Source of the DNA: a virus
Direction: 5' to 3' (one strand)
Virus record (IMG/VR): IMGVR_UViG_3300009091_000041
Location: 1 to 32,874 of that record
DNA length: 32,874 bases
Shown here one piece after another: positions 7,000-14,128 of the stretch (position 1 is its first letter; each line of letters opens with the position of its first letter). The translations under genes were made by a program, and so were the position numbers. Under the pieces are notes generated by a model. That model was not told where the DNA came from. It saw nothing but the letters and a program-made list of their open reading frames with translations, and ran no database searches.

Positions 7000-7005
7000 T
7001 ATGAT
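6977..7005 (+). promoter_or_regulatory. Internal rightward promoter
   Basis: TTGACG (6977-6982), a 17-base spacer and TATGAT (7000-7005) form a sigma70-like promoter. The -35 lies in the codons for the SSB C-terminal tip. It would give extra expression of the gene that starts at 7042. No operator palindrome is present. Confidence 0.5.
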
Positions 7006-7041
7006 ATAGTATAATTTTATTTTATTACTATGAGGTATGAA

Positions 7042-7590
7042 ATGGATATTGCAGAAGTTTACAATAGGCATAAAAATTTAAAACTGGCGGCAGCGGAGTT
7101 GGGTATTAAATGGCAAACTTTATATCTTAAGCTAAGAGAATTAAACATACCAGTTACAGGAGACAAGGCGCGTTATGGCTCTGATAAAGATAGGCTTGCT
7201 GCAAGGGCTGAAATGGAATTTAGGCGTCTTGTACCTTTTGCTGTGAATCAGAATGAAATAAAATTTCAATCAAAATTTGACTTTCTTGTAGGCGCAGAAA
7301 AAATTGATATTAAAGCATCAACGTTGAAACCGGGAAGCGCAAGATTCCCGGCTTTAAGGTGGGCTTTTTCGGTAAAAAAACAAGAATTTTGCGCTGATTT
7401 TATTGTTTGCTTTGGGATGATTGAAGATAGCCATAAAATATTCCTTATCCCCGGAGAATGCGTTAGAAATTACCAAACAATAAGCATATCTCAAAACGGC
7501 AAAAGCAAATGGCTTCAATATGAAATATCTCCCAACGAATTGGCTGAATTTTTTATTGATTTGGCAAAAACATGGCAAGATAAACAATGA
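7042..7590 (+). CDS. Putative PD-(D/E)XK endonuclease with HTH
   Basis: A 182-residue protein. The N-terminal 40 residues look like a helix-turn-helix (NLKLAAAELGIKWQTLYLKLREL). The rest shows a restriction-like pattern: a glutamate in EMEFRRL, then FDFLV followed by KIDIKAS, i.e. a D-x(n)-D-x-K arrangement, similar to intron-associated PD-(D/E)XK homing endonucleases such as I-Ssp6803I and to single-chain restriction enzymes. The ATG at 7042 is preferred over 7030 because GAGGT (7032-7036) sits five bases before it. It has its own promoter. It could be a homing endonuclease, a structure-specific nuclease or a phage-borne restriction enzyme. Confidence 0.6.
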   Translation: MDIAEVYNRHKNLKLAAAELGIKWQTLYLKLRELNIPVTGDKARYGSDKDRLAARAEMEFRRLVPFAVNQNEIKFQSKFDFLVGAEKIDIKASTLKPGSARFPALRWAFSVKKQEFCADFIVCFGMIEDSHKIFLIPGECVRNYQTISISQNGKSKWLQYEISPNELAEFFIDLAKTWQDKQ

Positions 7591-7880
7591 TAAACCTTAC
7601 TGAAAAAATGATAGACGCCCCGCGCATATTCTTGCTAGGACTTGAGCTTGAGGCAAAAAATTTAAAGGACATGCGGCGTCACATGAAAAATTGTGGCGCA
7701 TCAATTGAATGCTGGCCTGACTGGGCAAAGATTGAAGACGGTCACATCACAAAGGCTGGTAAGGCAATAATTATTTTCACGATGATGATGTCTGCCAGCG
7801 AGGAGCAGGCAGCAGAAGAAACTCCGCCCGATCCTGCTGAAGGCTTCAATCTATTTTGGGAAAGGTTGCGAAAAAAATGA
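7587..7880 (+). CDS. Unknown small protein
   Basis: A 97-residue soluble protein with no family that I recognise. It is alpha-helical in character with a few polar turns (RRHMKNCGASIECWPDW) and an acidic, Ala/Pro-rich stretch near residues 72-86. Its ATG overlaps the previous stop (ATGA) and its stop overlaps the next ATG, so it is tightly coupled within the operon. Confidence 0.7.
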   Translation: MINLTEKMIDAPRIFLLGLELEAKNLKDMRRHMKNCGASIECWPDWAKIEDGHITKAGKAIIIFTMMMSASEEQAAEETPPDPAEGFNLFWERLRKK

Positions 7881-8476
7881 GAACACAGCAGGAATGGAAT
7901 GCAATAATCTTGGCGGCTCTTGCACACTCAAGTTCCGCCTCTCCTGTGCCTGACGAATACCTATTGGCAGTATATAACGACGAAGGACTGACGGCAAAAA
8001 TACTTGACTCTGCGATAACTTCGTTACTTAACGAAAAGAAGATATGTTTTTGCAGGATTTTCAAAGTACCAGCAAATAAATGGCTAAACGTAATGTATTT
8101 GACCGGGTGCGATCCATCGGCAGCTGGGTCAAGGAAAGCCATCGAGTTTGATGCAAAAAGGGATATAGCTAATTCGAAGAGGGTGAAAAGAAAATGCAAA
8201 ACTTGCTCCAATCATTTAGCTGAAGAAAAGTTCATACACGGCTCCAGAAGGTGCGTAGCGTGCGTTGAAAAAATCAAGCTGGATAAGTTCAAGAAAAACT
8301 CTACAAAGCGGTGTTACACGTGCAGGAGCATTCTTCCGCTTGACAAATTCAATCTTGAGAAGTCAACCAAGCGGTGTTTGTCTTGCATGGCGTTATTCCC
8401 GACAAAAGAGGCGTCAGCAAAGGATCGGAAGGCGCGGCATCTAGCCAAGAAGAGGGCTATTAAATTAGCGGAATAA
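7877..8476 (+). CDS. Tandem zinc-ribbon protein
   Basis: A 199-residue protein. The first 80 residues are helical and lack a known motif. The second half holds two zinc-ribbon-like units, CKTC...CVAC and CYTC...CLSC, each with about 17-21 residues between Cys pairs and a shared LxxEKF/LDKF centre, followed by a very basic tail (KDRKARHLAKKRAIKLAE). Similar ribbons precede HNH nuclease domains in phages, but here no nuclease core follows, so it may be a nucleic-acid-binding protein or a shortened relative. The ATG at 7877 overlaps the previous stop; an in-frame TTG at 7856 is less likely. Confidence 0.7.
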   Translation: MRTQQEWNAIILAALAHSSSASPVPDEYLLAVYNDEGLTAKILDSAITSLLNEKKICFCRIFKVPANKWLNVMYLTGCDPSAAGSRKAIEFDAKRDIANSKRVKRKCKTCSNHLAEEKFIHGSRRCVACVEKIKLDKFKKNSTKRCYTCRSILPLDKFNLEKSTKRCLSCMALFPTKEASAKDRKARHLAKKRAIKLAE

Positions 8477-8480
8477 TTGC

Positions 8481-8508
8481 TTGCACATTGTACGGAAATC
8501 CGTATAAT
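8481..8508 (+). promoter_or_regulatory. Operator-promoter O2
   Basis: -35 TTGCAC (8481-8486), 16-base spacer, -10 TATAAT (8503-8508). The 22-bp palindrome (8487-8508) matches O1 with the central TT replaced by AA and one arm mismatch (G at 8490). It is followed by AAGGAGAT and the gene at 8538. The layout is the same as O1 and O3. Confidence 0.85.
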
Positions 8509-8537
8509 GAACACATCAATTAACCAAGGAGATTTAC

Positions 8538-8861
8538 ATGCCAAAGCTCAACGAAAAGTTCAACGAAAAGTATCACGAAGAAGAATTTCATCCTTATGCA
8601 CGTGAATCAGTAACTCACAGGCGTATTCGTGATGGCCACCTTGAATTTGTCAATACTTTACGTTTTAACTGCCAAGACACATTCTCCGATCTAACCGATG
8701 CTGAATTGATCGAATATAGCGATCTGTGTGCCAAGGCTGATTTCACTGGATTAGCTGAAGATAAAATTGCCGCCTTTGATTACATCAATAACATCAATAA
8801 AAGATACTGGAAAGAAATTGAGCGTGTTACGCGTGAAGAAAGAGCTGGGCACGTTTTTTAA
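8538..8861 (+). CDS. Unknown early protein under O2
   Basis: A 107-residue charged protein of unknown family. It is rich in Glu, Asp and Lys with a basic segment around residues 22-33 and is probably all-helical. It is the first gene after the O2 promoter and has an AAGGAG site 8 bases before the ATG, so it should be made abundantly when the promoter is open. Its stop codon overlaps a copy of the CTAG palindrome, which suggests the transcript is punctuated there. Confidence 0.75.
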   Translation: MPKLNEKFNEKYHEEEFHPYARESVTHRRIRDGHLEFVNTLRFNCQDTFSDLTDAELIEYSDLCAKADFTGLAEDKIAAFDYINNINKRYWKEIERVTREERAGHVF

Positions 8862-8880
8862 TTCTTTGCTAGTAGATAAT
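8861..8880. repeat. CTAG palindrome, copy 3
   Basis: Begins at the last base of the TAA stop of the 8538 gene. Flanking T and A runs (8855-8860 and 8881-8885) extend the dyad beyond 30 bases with one internal mismatch. It sits just before the small reading frame at 8885. Confidence 0.75.
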
Positions 8881-8884
8881 TAAA

Positions 8885-9043
8885 ATGGGATACGAATATA
8901 AAAAATATGATACAGCAAAGATTTTTTTAAATAGAGGATGGTACTCAAAAGAAGAAATTGAGGAGCTATTATCTTCATTAAAAAAACAAAATGAAACTCT
9001 TGAGAAAGCATTTCATGATAAAGAGTCGGATGAAGTAAATTAA
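8885..9043 (+). CDS. Small unknown protein
   Basis: A 52-residue reading frame with a Tyr/Lys-rich N-terminus (MGYEYKKYDTAKIF) and a helical, charged remainder (WYSKEEIEELLSSLKKQNETLEKAF). Its composition is protein-like, and it fills the space between the CTAG palindrome and the gene at 9056. It lacks a clear ribosome site: the region before the ATG is the palindrome itself. It could be translated by coupling from the gene above, or not at all. Confidence 0.45.
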   Translation: MGYEYKKYDTAKIFLNRGWYSKEEIEELLSSLKKQNETLEKAFHDKESDEVN

Positions 9044-9055
9044 CCGGGGGGGAAA

Positions 9056-9400
9056 ATGGACGAACTAAAGTTATTAATTGAAATGGTAGCAAAATTGCCA
9101 GCACTAGCAGTGTGGGTTCTTGTAGGATTTTTAATTTACAAAATTTGCGTAGTAAGCTCGATATATGGGGTTTTGAGGCTTGTTATTTTGAAGGCTCATG
9201 ATGCGTTCGTATGTCCAAAAAAAGTTGATTTTATGATGAATGGTATAGCAATTGATGAGAACGTAGCAAAAAAAATTCGTCATCAAATATCAAGATTGAC
9301 AACTTCAAGTTACCTGCATGAGCATCATATTGCGCACTTGGAAGAGGCGATTGATGAAGTTTTGAAGAAGAGGAAGATACCGGGCGTTCATGTCAACTGA
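9056..9400 (+). CDS. Small membrane protein
   Basis: A 114-residue protein with a hydrophobic stretch at about 14-45 (two closely spaced or one long membrane segment, interrupted by KICVVSS) and a soluble, helical C-terminal part ending in basic residues. There is no recognised family. A strong G-rich ribosome site (GGGGGG) precedes the ATG. The end overlaps the terminase gene by eleven bases. It could act at the cell membrane early in infection; a holin role is not supported, since the lysis genes lie elsewhere. Confidence 0.7.
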   Translation: MDELKLLIEMVAKLPALAVWVLVGFLIYKICVVSSIYGVLRLVILKAHDAFVCPKKVDFMMNGIAIDENVAKKIRHQISRLTTSSYLHEHHIAHLEEAIDEVLKKRKIPGVHVN

Positions 9401-10790
9401 TATATTATCGAAGGCTGCATGGGGTTCAATGTCGCGTCTTGATAAGATTGCGTACATTACTCATGCAGAATGGATGTGCAAGGCCCATCCATACCAAGTC
9501 CCACCCCCTATGGGGCAGGACTGGTTTATATGGCTATTACTAGCCGGGAGAGGAAGCGGTAAGACGGCCAGTGCAGCACAGGCTATGTGGTGGTGGGCTT
9601 GGCGTAATCCAAAATGGAGGCTGCTTGTACTGGCCCCCACAAGCAATGACATCAAGCACACATGCTTTGAAGGCGAATCAGGACTTTTGGCTGTAACACC
9701 AAGCCACTTGATTCACTCATACAACAAGCAGGATCATCAAATATTATTGAAGAATGGATCGTCAATTCGCGGTATCTCTGGCGACTCTTATGAGCGTCTG
9801 CGCGGCCCCCAATTTCACGCTTGCTGGGCTGACGAATTAGCCGCCTTCAATTACCTAGGAGAGGGCGAGGCATGGGATATGATGATGATGGGATTGCGAC
9901 TTGGGGAAACGCCTCGTGTCATCGTCACAACAACACCACGTAACAAAGAGCTGATTAATGAGCTTGTCGCTCGCGAAGGTGATGATGTAGTAATTGACAG
10001 GGCTTCGACATACGCAAACATCAAGAATTTATCTAAAACTTTCTCACGTCAGCTTGAGAAATATAAAGGCTCCAAGCTATACAATCAGGAGGTTTTAGGT
10101 GAAATCATTGATCTTGAGGAAGGCAAAGTAGTTAGCAGGTCAATGTTCAAGCTATGGCCACATGGAAAGGCATTCCCCAAGTTCGAATACATTGTGCAGA
10201 GCTATGACACGGCCTTTACTGACAAGCTATACAATGACCCGACTGCCATGACTACATGGGGTGTGTTCAAGCCACAGGACGGCCCAATGTCGATCATGCT
10301 GATTGATTGCTGGGCAGAGCACCTGACATTCCCTGAGCTGAAGCCAAAGGTGATTGAGGAGTTCAATGTGGTGTATGGAGAAGGTGAAAACGCAATGAAG
10401 CCAAGCATCATTCTGGTCGAGGCTAAGGCTTCTGGAATAAGCTTAATTCAAGAGCTTCAGAGAGCGTTCCTTCCGGTCAGGAGTTGGAATCCCGGCAAGG
10501 CAGACAAGATGCAGCGCTTTCAAATATCTGCCTCAGTATTCAGCACTGGCCGGGTATGGTTACCAGAAAGCTCCACCAAGAAGGGGTATGTTAAGAGCTG
10601 GGTAGAGGGCTTTTTAAGCCAGCTATGCAGCTATCCAGAAGTAACCAATGATGACTACGTTGACAGCGCGTCTATGGCTATCAGGTTCTTATCAGACACT
10701 GGCTGGATCGAAATAAATCTCCCTCCTGAAGGGTATTATGGCGAGGAAGATGATGACCAGCCTAAAAAAGGCAACCCGTATTCAGCATAA
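9390..10790 (+). CDS. terL: Terminase large subunit
   Basis: A 466-residue DNA-packaging motor. The ATPase part has Walker A GRGSGKT (53-59), Walker B with catalytic glutamate in WADE (146-149) and the coupling motif TTTPR (180-184). The nuclease part has D273 in SYDTAF, E344 in VEAKASG and D422/D425 in NDDYVDS, the three acidic positions of the RNase H-like headful nuclease. The length is normal. The start overlaps the membrane protein gene. It is carried on the rightward strand among early genes, not beside the leftward structural genes, and no small terminase subunit is recognisable next to it. Confidence 0.95.
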   Translation: MSTDILSKAAWGSMSRLDKIAYITHAEWMCKAHPYQVPPPMGQDWFIWLLLAGRGSGKTASAAQAMWWWAWRNPKWRLLVLAPTSNDIKHTCFEGESGLLAVTPSHLIHSYNKQDHQILLKNGSSIRGISGDSYERLRGPQFHACWADELAAFNYLGEGEAWDMMMMGLRLGETPRVIVTTTPRNKELINELVAREGDDVVIDRASTYANIKNLSKTFSRQLEKYKGSKLYNQEVLGEIIDLEEGKVVSRSMFKLWPHGKAFPKFEYIVQSYDTAFTDKLYNDPTAMTTWGVFKPQDGPMSIMLIDCWAEHLTFPELKPKVIEEFNVVYGEGENAMKPSIILVEAKASGISLIQELQRAFLPVRSWNPGKADKMQRFQISASVFSTGRVWLPESSTKKGYVKSWVEGFLSQLCSYPEVTNDDYVDSASMAIRFLSDTGWIEINLPPEGYYGEEDDDQPKKGNPYSA

Positions 10791-10808
10791 CTTTAACAGG
10801 ATGAAATT

Positions 10809-11036
10809 ATGACGCCGCAAGTACAGATTCTTACAACGATAGCATCTAGGTATAGTCGTGATGGCATGGTATCAATAAATCCGTTCTTTGGTGCATCAGA
10901 AGACTTTGTACGATCAAATATTGATGAAGCGAAGATTGTTTATGATGATGTATTTAAGCAATTTATAGGTGCGTGGTTTGTTGTTGGAGATAAAAGCGTT
11001 CCGCCTCCATTGTCATGGAAAGTATTTGAAGTTTAA
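10809..11036 (+). CDS. Unknown small protein
   Basis: A 75-residue protein of unknown function that follows the terminase after 18 bases, with an AGGATG-type ribosome site. Visible features are an N-terminal helix, aromatic-rich segments (NPFF, FIGAWFVV) and no membrane segment or cysteines. Its place between terminase and the Cys-rich protein suggests co-expression with them. Confidence 0.65.
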   Translation: MTPQVQILTTIASRYSRDGMVSINPFFGASEDFVRSNIDEAKIVYDDVFKQFIGAWFVVGDKSVPPPLSWKVFEV

Positions 11037-11056
11037 TTTTTTTTAAGGAGATAAAA

Positions 11057-11314
11057 ATGGGAATAGAGGAAGAATTGAGAAAGTTAAGAGGATTCGCAAA
11101 GGCAGCATTAAGCGATGATGCGCTAAAGTTCGGCCTTGATTCAGACAAGCTTCAAGAAATAGCAGTAGAGCATGGCATTCTTGAGGTATACACGCCGCGA
11201 GAGCCATGTGGTGAAGATTGTGATTGTGCTTGCGTTGGAATTAATCATCCAAATGCGTTCACCGATGGTGATGTTTACTGCTATAAGATGATCGACAGCG
11301 TGAAGTCAGCATGA
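11057..11314 (+). CDS. Small Cys-rich protein
   Basis: An 85-residue protein with an N-terminal helix and a cysteine cluster near the C-terminus: PCGEDCDCACVG (about 50-61) plus a further C in VYCYKM. The pattern is shared by small phage proteins of unknown function and suggests metal binding. AAGGAG lies 9 bases before the ATG. The stop overlaps the RuvC-like gene start (ATGA). Confidence 0.7.
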   Translation: MGIEEELRKLRGFAKAALSDDALKFGLDSDKLQEIAVEHGILEVYTPREPCGEDCDCACVGINHPNAFTDGDVYCYKMIDSVKSA

Positions 11315-11778
11315 GCACGATCCTTGCTCTTGACCTTGGGATGAATACAGGGTGGGCAATATATAAGCCATCTGAAGGTATTGAGTTTGGCTCTGAAGAT
11401 TTCAGTGTCAAGAAGCGTAAACGCGGAACTCCACCACGTTGTACTTCATTCATGGATTTCCATTGCTGGCTTGACAACTTAATGAGCATACACGGCATTA
11501 AAACTGTCTATTATGAAGAGGTGATGAGGCACGCCGGGACTAGAGCTGCGCACTGTTATGGCGCTTTTGAATGTCTTATGGAAATTTCAGGTCATACAAT
11601 AGGCATCAAGCCAATTGGAATCCCGGTTGGAACAATAAAGAAGTTTGCCACCGGGAATGGGCACGCAAAGAAACCGGAAATGATCAGTTCGGCCATAAGT
11701 GCTGGCCTAGACGTAACTGACGACGATCAAGCTGACGCAGTTCATTTACTTAGATATGTTTTATATGGGAAGGATTAA
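11311..11778 (+). CDS. RuvC-like Holliday junction resolvase
   Basis: A 155-residue RNase H-fold nuclease expected to cut branched DNA before packaging. Residues that fit the active site are D8 in LALDLG, E69/E70 in YYEEV, and the acidic cluster DDDQADA (137-143). GNGHAKK (about 115-121) resembles the loop before the last catalytic helix in phage and bacterial RuvC. The length suits a phage RuvC. Translation is coupled to the Cys-rich protein. Its closeness to the terminase fits resolution of replication intermediates for headful packaging. Confidence 0.8.
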   Translation: MSTILALDLGMNTGWAIYKPSEGIEFGSEDFSVKKRKRGTPPRCTSFMDFHCWLDNLMSIHGIKTVYYEEVMRHAGTRAAHCYGAFECLMEISGHTIGIKPIGIPVGTIKKFATGNGHAKKPEMISSAISAGLDVTDDDQADAVHLLRYVLYGKD

Positions 11779-11780
11779 TA

Positions 11781-12398
11781 ATGGCAAAAATGAAAAAACG
11801 CAGCGTGACTAAAAACAATATTACTTTTACCGATTTTGAAGGAGTAATGGAGCGATACAGAAAGCCAAGTTCAAAGCAAAAAGAAGATGTGCAGGAGCCG
11901 CATGAGAAACACAATATCTCCGGGAAGTCATTCGCTCCGCTCGATGACTTAGGCCCAAAATGCGAGCTTATCGCCTGCGATAGGAAATACAAGGGAATTC
12001 ATCTTTTGCGTGTGCGCGCTCTTCGAGACTTTGGCGATGTGAAGGCTGGCGATGTTGGTGGATGCGTTCAGGATAGGCGCAACATATCGCAAAATGGTGA
12101 TTGCTGGCTTTCCTATGACTGTGTGATTATTGGTAGAGGAAGGCTTCAGGCCAACGCCAGAATGAGGGGTCGGGCAGTCATTAAAGATAATGCATTCTTG
12201 GGGGCAAATGCATACATGCAGGACAATACTGTTTTATGCGGAAATGCAATAGTCACAGGGACTACCGAACTACTAAACAATGTAATTGTTGGTGGAAACA
12301 TCAAGCTTGGCCATGACATGATATTCAGGAGCCGCGACGAGCTTACTGAGTATCTTGATAGTTGCGGAAGGGAGTCTAGATCATGCAAGCCACTTTAG
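11781..12398 (+). CDS. Left-handed beta-helix protein
   Basis: A 205-residue protein. The first 60 residues are polar and perhaps disordered. From about 70 to 185 it shows short hydrophobic repeats with Gly/Asn turns (CVIIGRGRLQANARMRGRAVI, AFLGANAYMQDNTVLCGNAIV), about six residues apart, typical of hexapeptide left-handed beta-helices such as YdcK-like proteins. Such proteins in phages have no known role; they form trimers and may bind polymers or cap an assembly. The ATG has GAAGGA upstream. The gene is embedded in the early operon. Confidence 0.7.
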   Translation: MAKMKKRSVTKNNITFTDFEGVMERYRKPSSKQKEDVQEPHEKHNISGKSFAPLDDLGPKCELIACDRKYKGIHLLRVRALRDFGDVKAGDVGGCVQDRRNISQNGDCWLSYDCVIIGRGRLQANARMRGRAVIKDNAFLGANAYMQDNTVLCGNAIVTGTTELLNNVIVGGNIKLGHDMIFRSRDELTEYLDSCGRESRSCKPL

Positions 12399-12610
12399 AG
12401 CGCGACCATGTTGCAGACGAAAAGAAACGCCATCGGTGCGAGGTGCGCTGGCTCATACGAGAGCGCCTAGTACGCGGCAAGGACTGGCTAAAAACCTACT
12501 TAAACAGTAAAAATGTCGCTTCACGCAAAGCTGCACTAGAGATGGATATAAAGGCTCAGTGGAGACTCGGGAATCGTGGCGAAACAGGAGAATGGTATGT
12601 CGAACATTGA
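12383..12610 (+). CDS. Small phage protein (Arg/Trp-rich)
   Basis: A 75-residue basic protein. It begins within the end of the beta-helix gene (16-base overlap) with GGGAG before the ATG, and its end overlaps the next gene. The layout CEVRWLIRERLVRGKDWLKTYL, then a C-terminal GNRGETGEWY, recurs in small phage proteins of unknown function. Two amphipathic helices are likely. Nucleic-acid binding is possible given its positive charge, but not shown. Confidence 0.7.
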   Translation: MQATLERDHVADEKKRHRCEVRWLIRERLVRGKDWLKTYLNSKNVASRKAALEMDIKAQWRLGNRGETGEWYVEH

Positions 12611-12926
12611 TCCAAACGAAGCAATAAATTTCATACTAAAAAATGCAAAGTTGTACGCCAAGGCCAGAAGCGAGAGGGTGTATCTTGAAGAATTCAGGAA
12701 GTCATTAAAAGCCAAGCTATTCAATGAATCCGATAGAAAGACGATGGATGAGCGATCAAACTACGCCTATGCTCATGAAGACTACATAACCAACTTGAAC
12801 GGCATCAAGGCTGCTATTGAGGTCGAAGAAACTCTTAAATGGCAGCTGATAGCGGCTCAAGCACGTGTTGATATATGGCGATCAATGGAGGCGTCCAATA
12901 GATTCGTTGATAAAAATACACAATAA
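12597..12926 (+). CDS. Small helical phage protein
   Basis: A 109-residue protein. The ATG at 12597 follows AGGAG with good spacing; an in-frame GTG at 12576 lacks one. It is almost fully helical and charged. A block ARSERVYLEEFRKSLKAKLF followed by AIEVEETLKWQLIAAQARVDIWRS has the look of a widespread phage protein family of unknown role, often next to genes like the one at 12383. It is the last gene before the O3 promoter. Confidence 0.7.
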   Translation: MSNIDPNEAINFILKNAKLYAKARSERVYLEEFRKSLKAKLFNESDRKTMDERSNYAYAHEDYITNLNGIKAAIEVEETLKWQLIAAQARVDIWRSMEASNRFVDKNTQ

Positions 12927-12931
12927 ATAAG

Positions 12932-12959
12932 TTGCGCATTGTACGGAAATCCGTATAAT
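12932..12959 (+). promoter_or_regulatory. Operator-promoter O3
   Basis: -35 TTGCGC (12932-12937), 16-base spacer, -10 TATAAT (12954-12959). The palindrome (12938-12959) is identical to O2. It drives the gene at 12996 and those after it. Confidence 0.85.
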
Positions 12960-12995
12960 TATATCTGCAACATCTGGCAACTTAATTAACTCAAT

Positions 12996-13796
12996 ATGGA
13001 TGCATGTATGTTATTAGCTAAATTTTTCCCTGTTGCAGCATTGTATTTTAAGTCAAAGCAAGAAAACCCAAATCAAGTATGGCAATGGTCATTTGACCGT
13101 CCTGTTGAAGACCAAAAATGGAGCGACATTCCTCCTGAAAGAGAGATGGATAATCTATTCAGGGATGGGTACATTTATCGCATGAAACCCAAGGAGCTAC
13201 CACATGCAGAGCTTCGCAAGAAATGGGAAGAGGATGAAAAAAACGCTCCAAGATGGAAGGTAAGATCAAAAGGGAAGAACGCTCAATGGAAAATGTTTGA
13301 GGTTGGCGAACGTCCCGGATGGTTCGAGCATAGTGAATACGAAAGAATTGCTCCTCAATCAGAGATTGACGCCGCAATCGAGATAAAAACCATTTCTGAA
13401 AAGTTCGCAAAAACAGAGCACACGATCAAATCTCTGCGTGACTCAATTAGCGATCTTCAGCGCGTTATAAGAGATCAAAAGCAGAGCATAGAAGATTACG
13501 AAAAGAGGATTGCATATCTGCGCGGCCTACTAAGCAAAAAAGCTGACTTGGATATTGAAAAAGCGGTGCGTGAAGCCATTGAAAGTGGTTTTGGAAGTTT
13601 TCACGCTCCCGGGTTGACTGCTGTATTTTCAGAGGTCGCTACTGCCGGGGCTGACATTACCAATAAGGATGGGAAAACACTATTCAAAAGTCGTGATTTT
13701 TTCGATTGCGTATCGAAGGCGGCACAGAATAATGATACTGGCACTATGATTTCTCTTCTTGCAGGTCTTGCAAGAACACTCAATAAACCAAAGTGA
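12996..13796 (+). CDS. Unknown coiled-coil protein
   Basis: A 266-residue protein of unknown family. Residues about 20-115 are rich in Trp, Lys and Glu; two WF/W-centred segments (VWQWSFDRP and GERPGWFEHSEY) look like repeated small modules. Residues about 130-180 form a coiled coil (heptads around SEKFAKTEHTIKSLRDSI). The C-terminal 80 residues are mixed. It is the first gene under O3, but no good ribosome site precedes the ATG, so a later start such as the ATG at 13008 cannot be excluded. The stop overlaps the next start. Confidence 0.65.
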   Translation: MDACMLLAKFFPVAALYFKSKQENPNQVWQWSFDRPVEDQKWSDIPPEREMDNLFRDGYIYRMKPKELPHAELRKKWEEDEKNAPRWKVRSKGKNAQWKMFEVGERPGWFEHSEYERIAPQSEIDAAIEIKTISEKFAKTEHTIKSLRDSISDLQRVIRDQKQSIEDYEKRIAYLRGLLSKKADLDIEKAVREAIESGFGSFHAPGLTAVFSEVATAGADITNKDGKTLFKSRDFFDCVSKAAQNNDTGTMISLLAGLARTLNKPK

Positions 13797-14119
13797 GCAG
13801 AAAACCAACTCAAAAAGATATAGTCTTTCGCAGTGAGCAACTGCGAAGGGCTGTAGCAAGTCTAGAATGCATGCATTGCGGTCTGGAAGGCTCCACACAG
13901 GCTTCGCATAGCAATCAGTCTAGGGATGGTAGGGGAATCGGCCATAAGACATCTGACGCGTTCCTAGCTGCTCTGTGCTTCAAGTGTCATCACGAGGTAG
14001 ACTACAGTCACACTCTTAACAGGGAAGAGAAGTTGGATGTGTGGGAGAATGCCTACAGGAGGACAATACGTGCTCTTCTGGAGCGCGGATTACTGATCGT
14101 GGATAGATCAAAAATATAA
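13793..14119 (+). CDS. DUF1364-like HNH-type protein
   Basis: A 108-residue protein starting at a GTG that overlaps the previous stop. The pattern CMHCG (about 27-31), then QASHSNQSRDGRGIGHKTSD, then LCFKCHHEVD matches DUF1364-type phage proteins, which are related to HNH nucleases and bind zinc through the four cysteines. The catalytic histidine could be that of ASHSN. It is probably an endonuclease acting in recombination or packaging; the sequence does not say which. It is co-transcribed from O3. Confidence 0.7.
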   Translation: MSRKPTQKDIVFRSEQLRRAVASLECMHCGLEGSTQASHSNQSRDGRGIGHKTSDAFLAALCFKCHHEVDYSHTLNREEKLDVWENAYRRTIRALLERGLLIVDRSKI

Positions 14120-14128
14120 GGAGGTGTC

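Noticed and set aside
9095-9115. Additional CTAG palindrome (GCACTAGCAGTG)
   Set aside because: Within the membrane-protein gene; it lacks the TTCT/AGAA outer arms.
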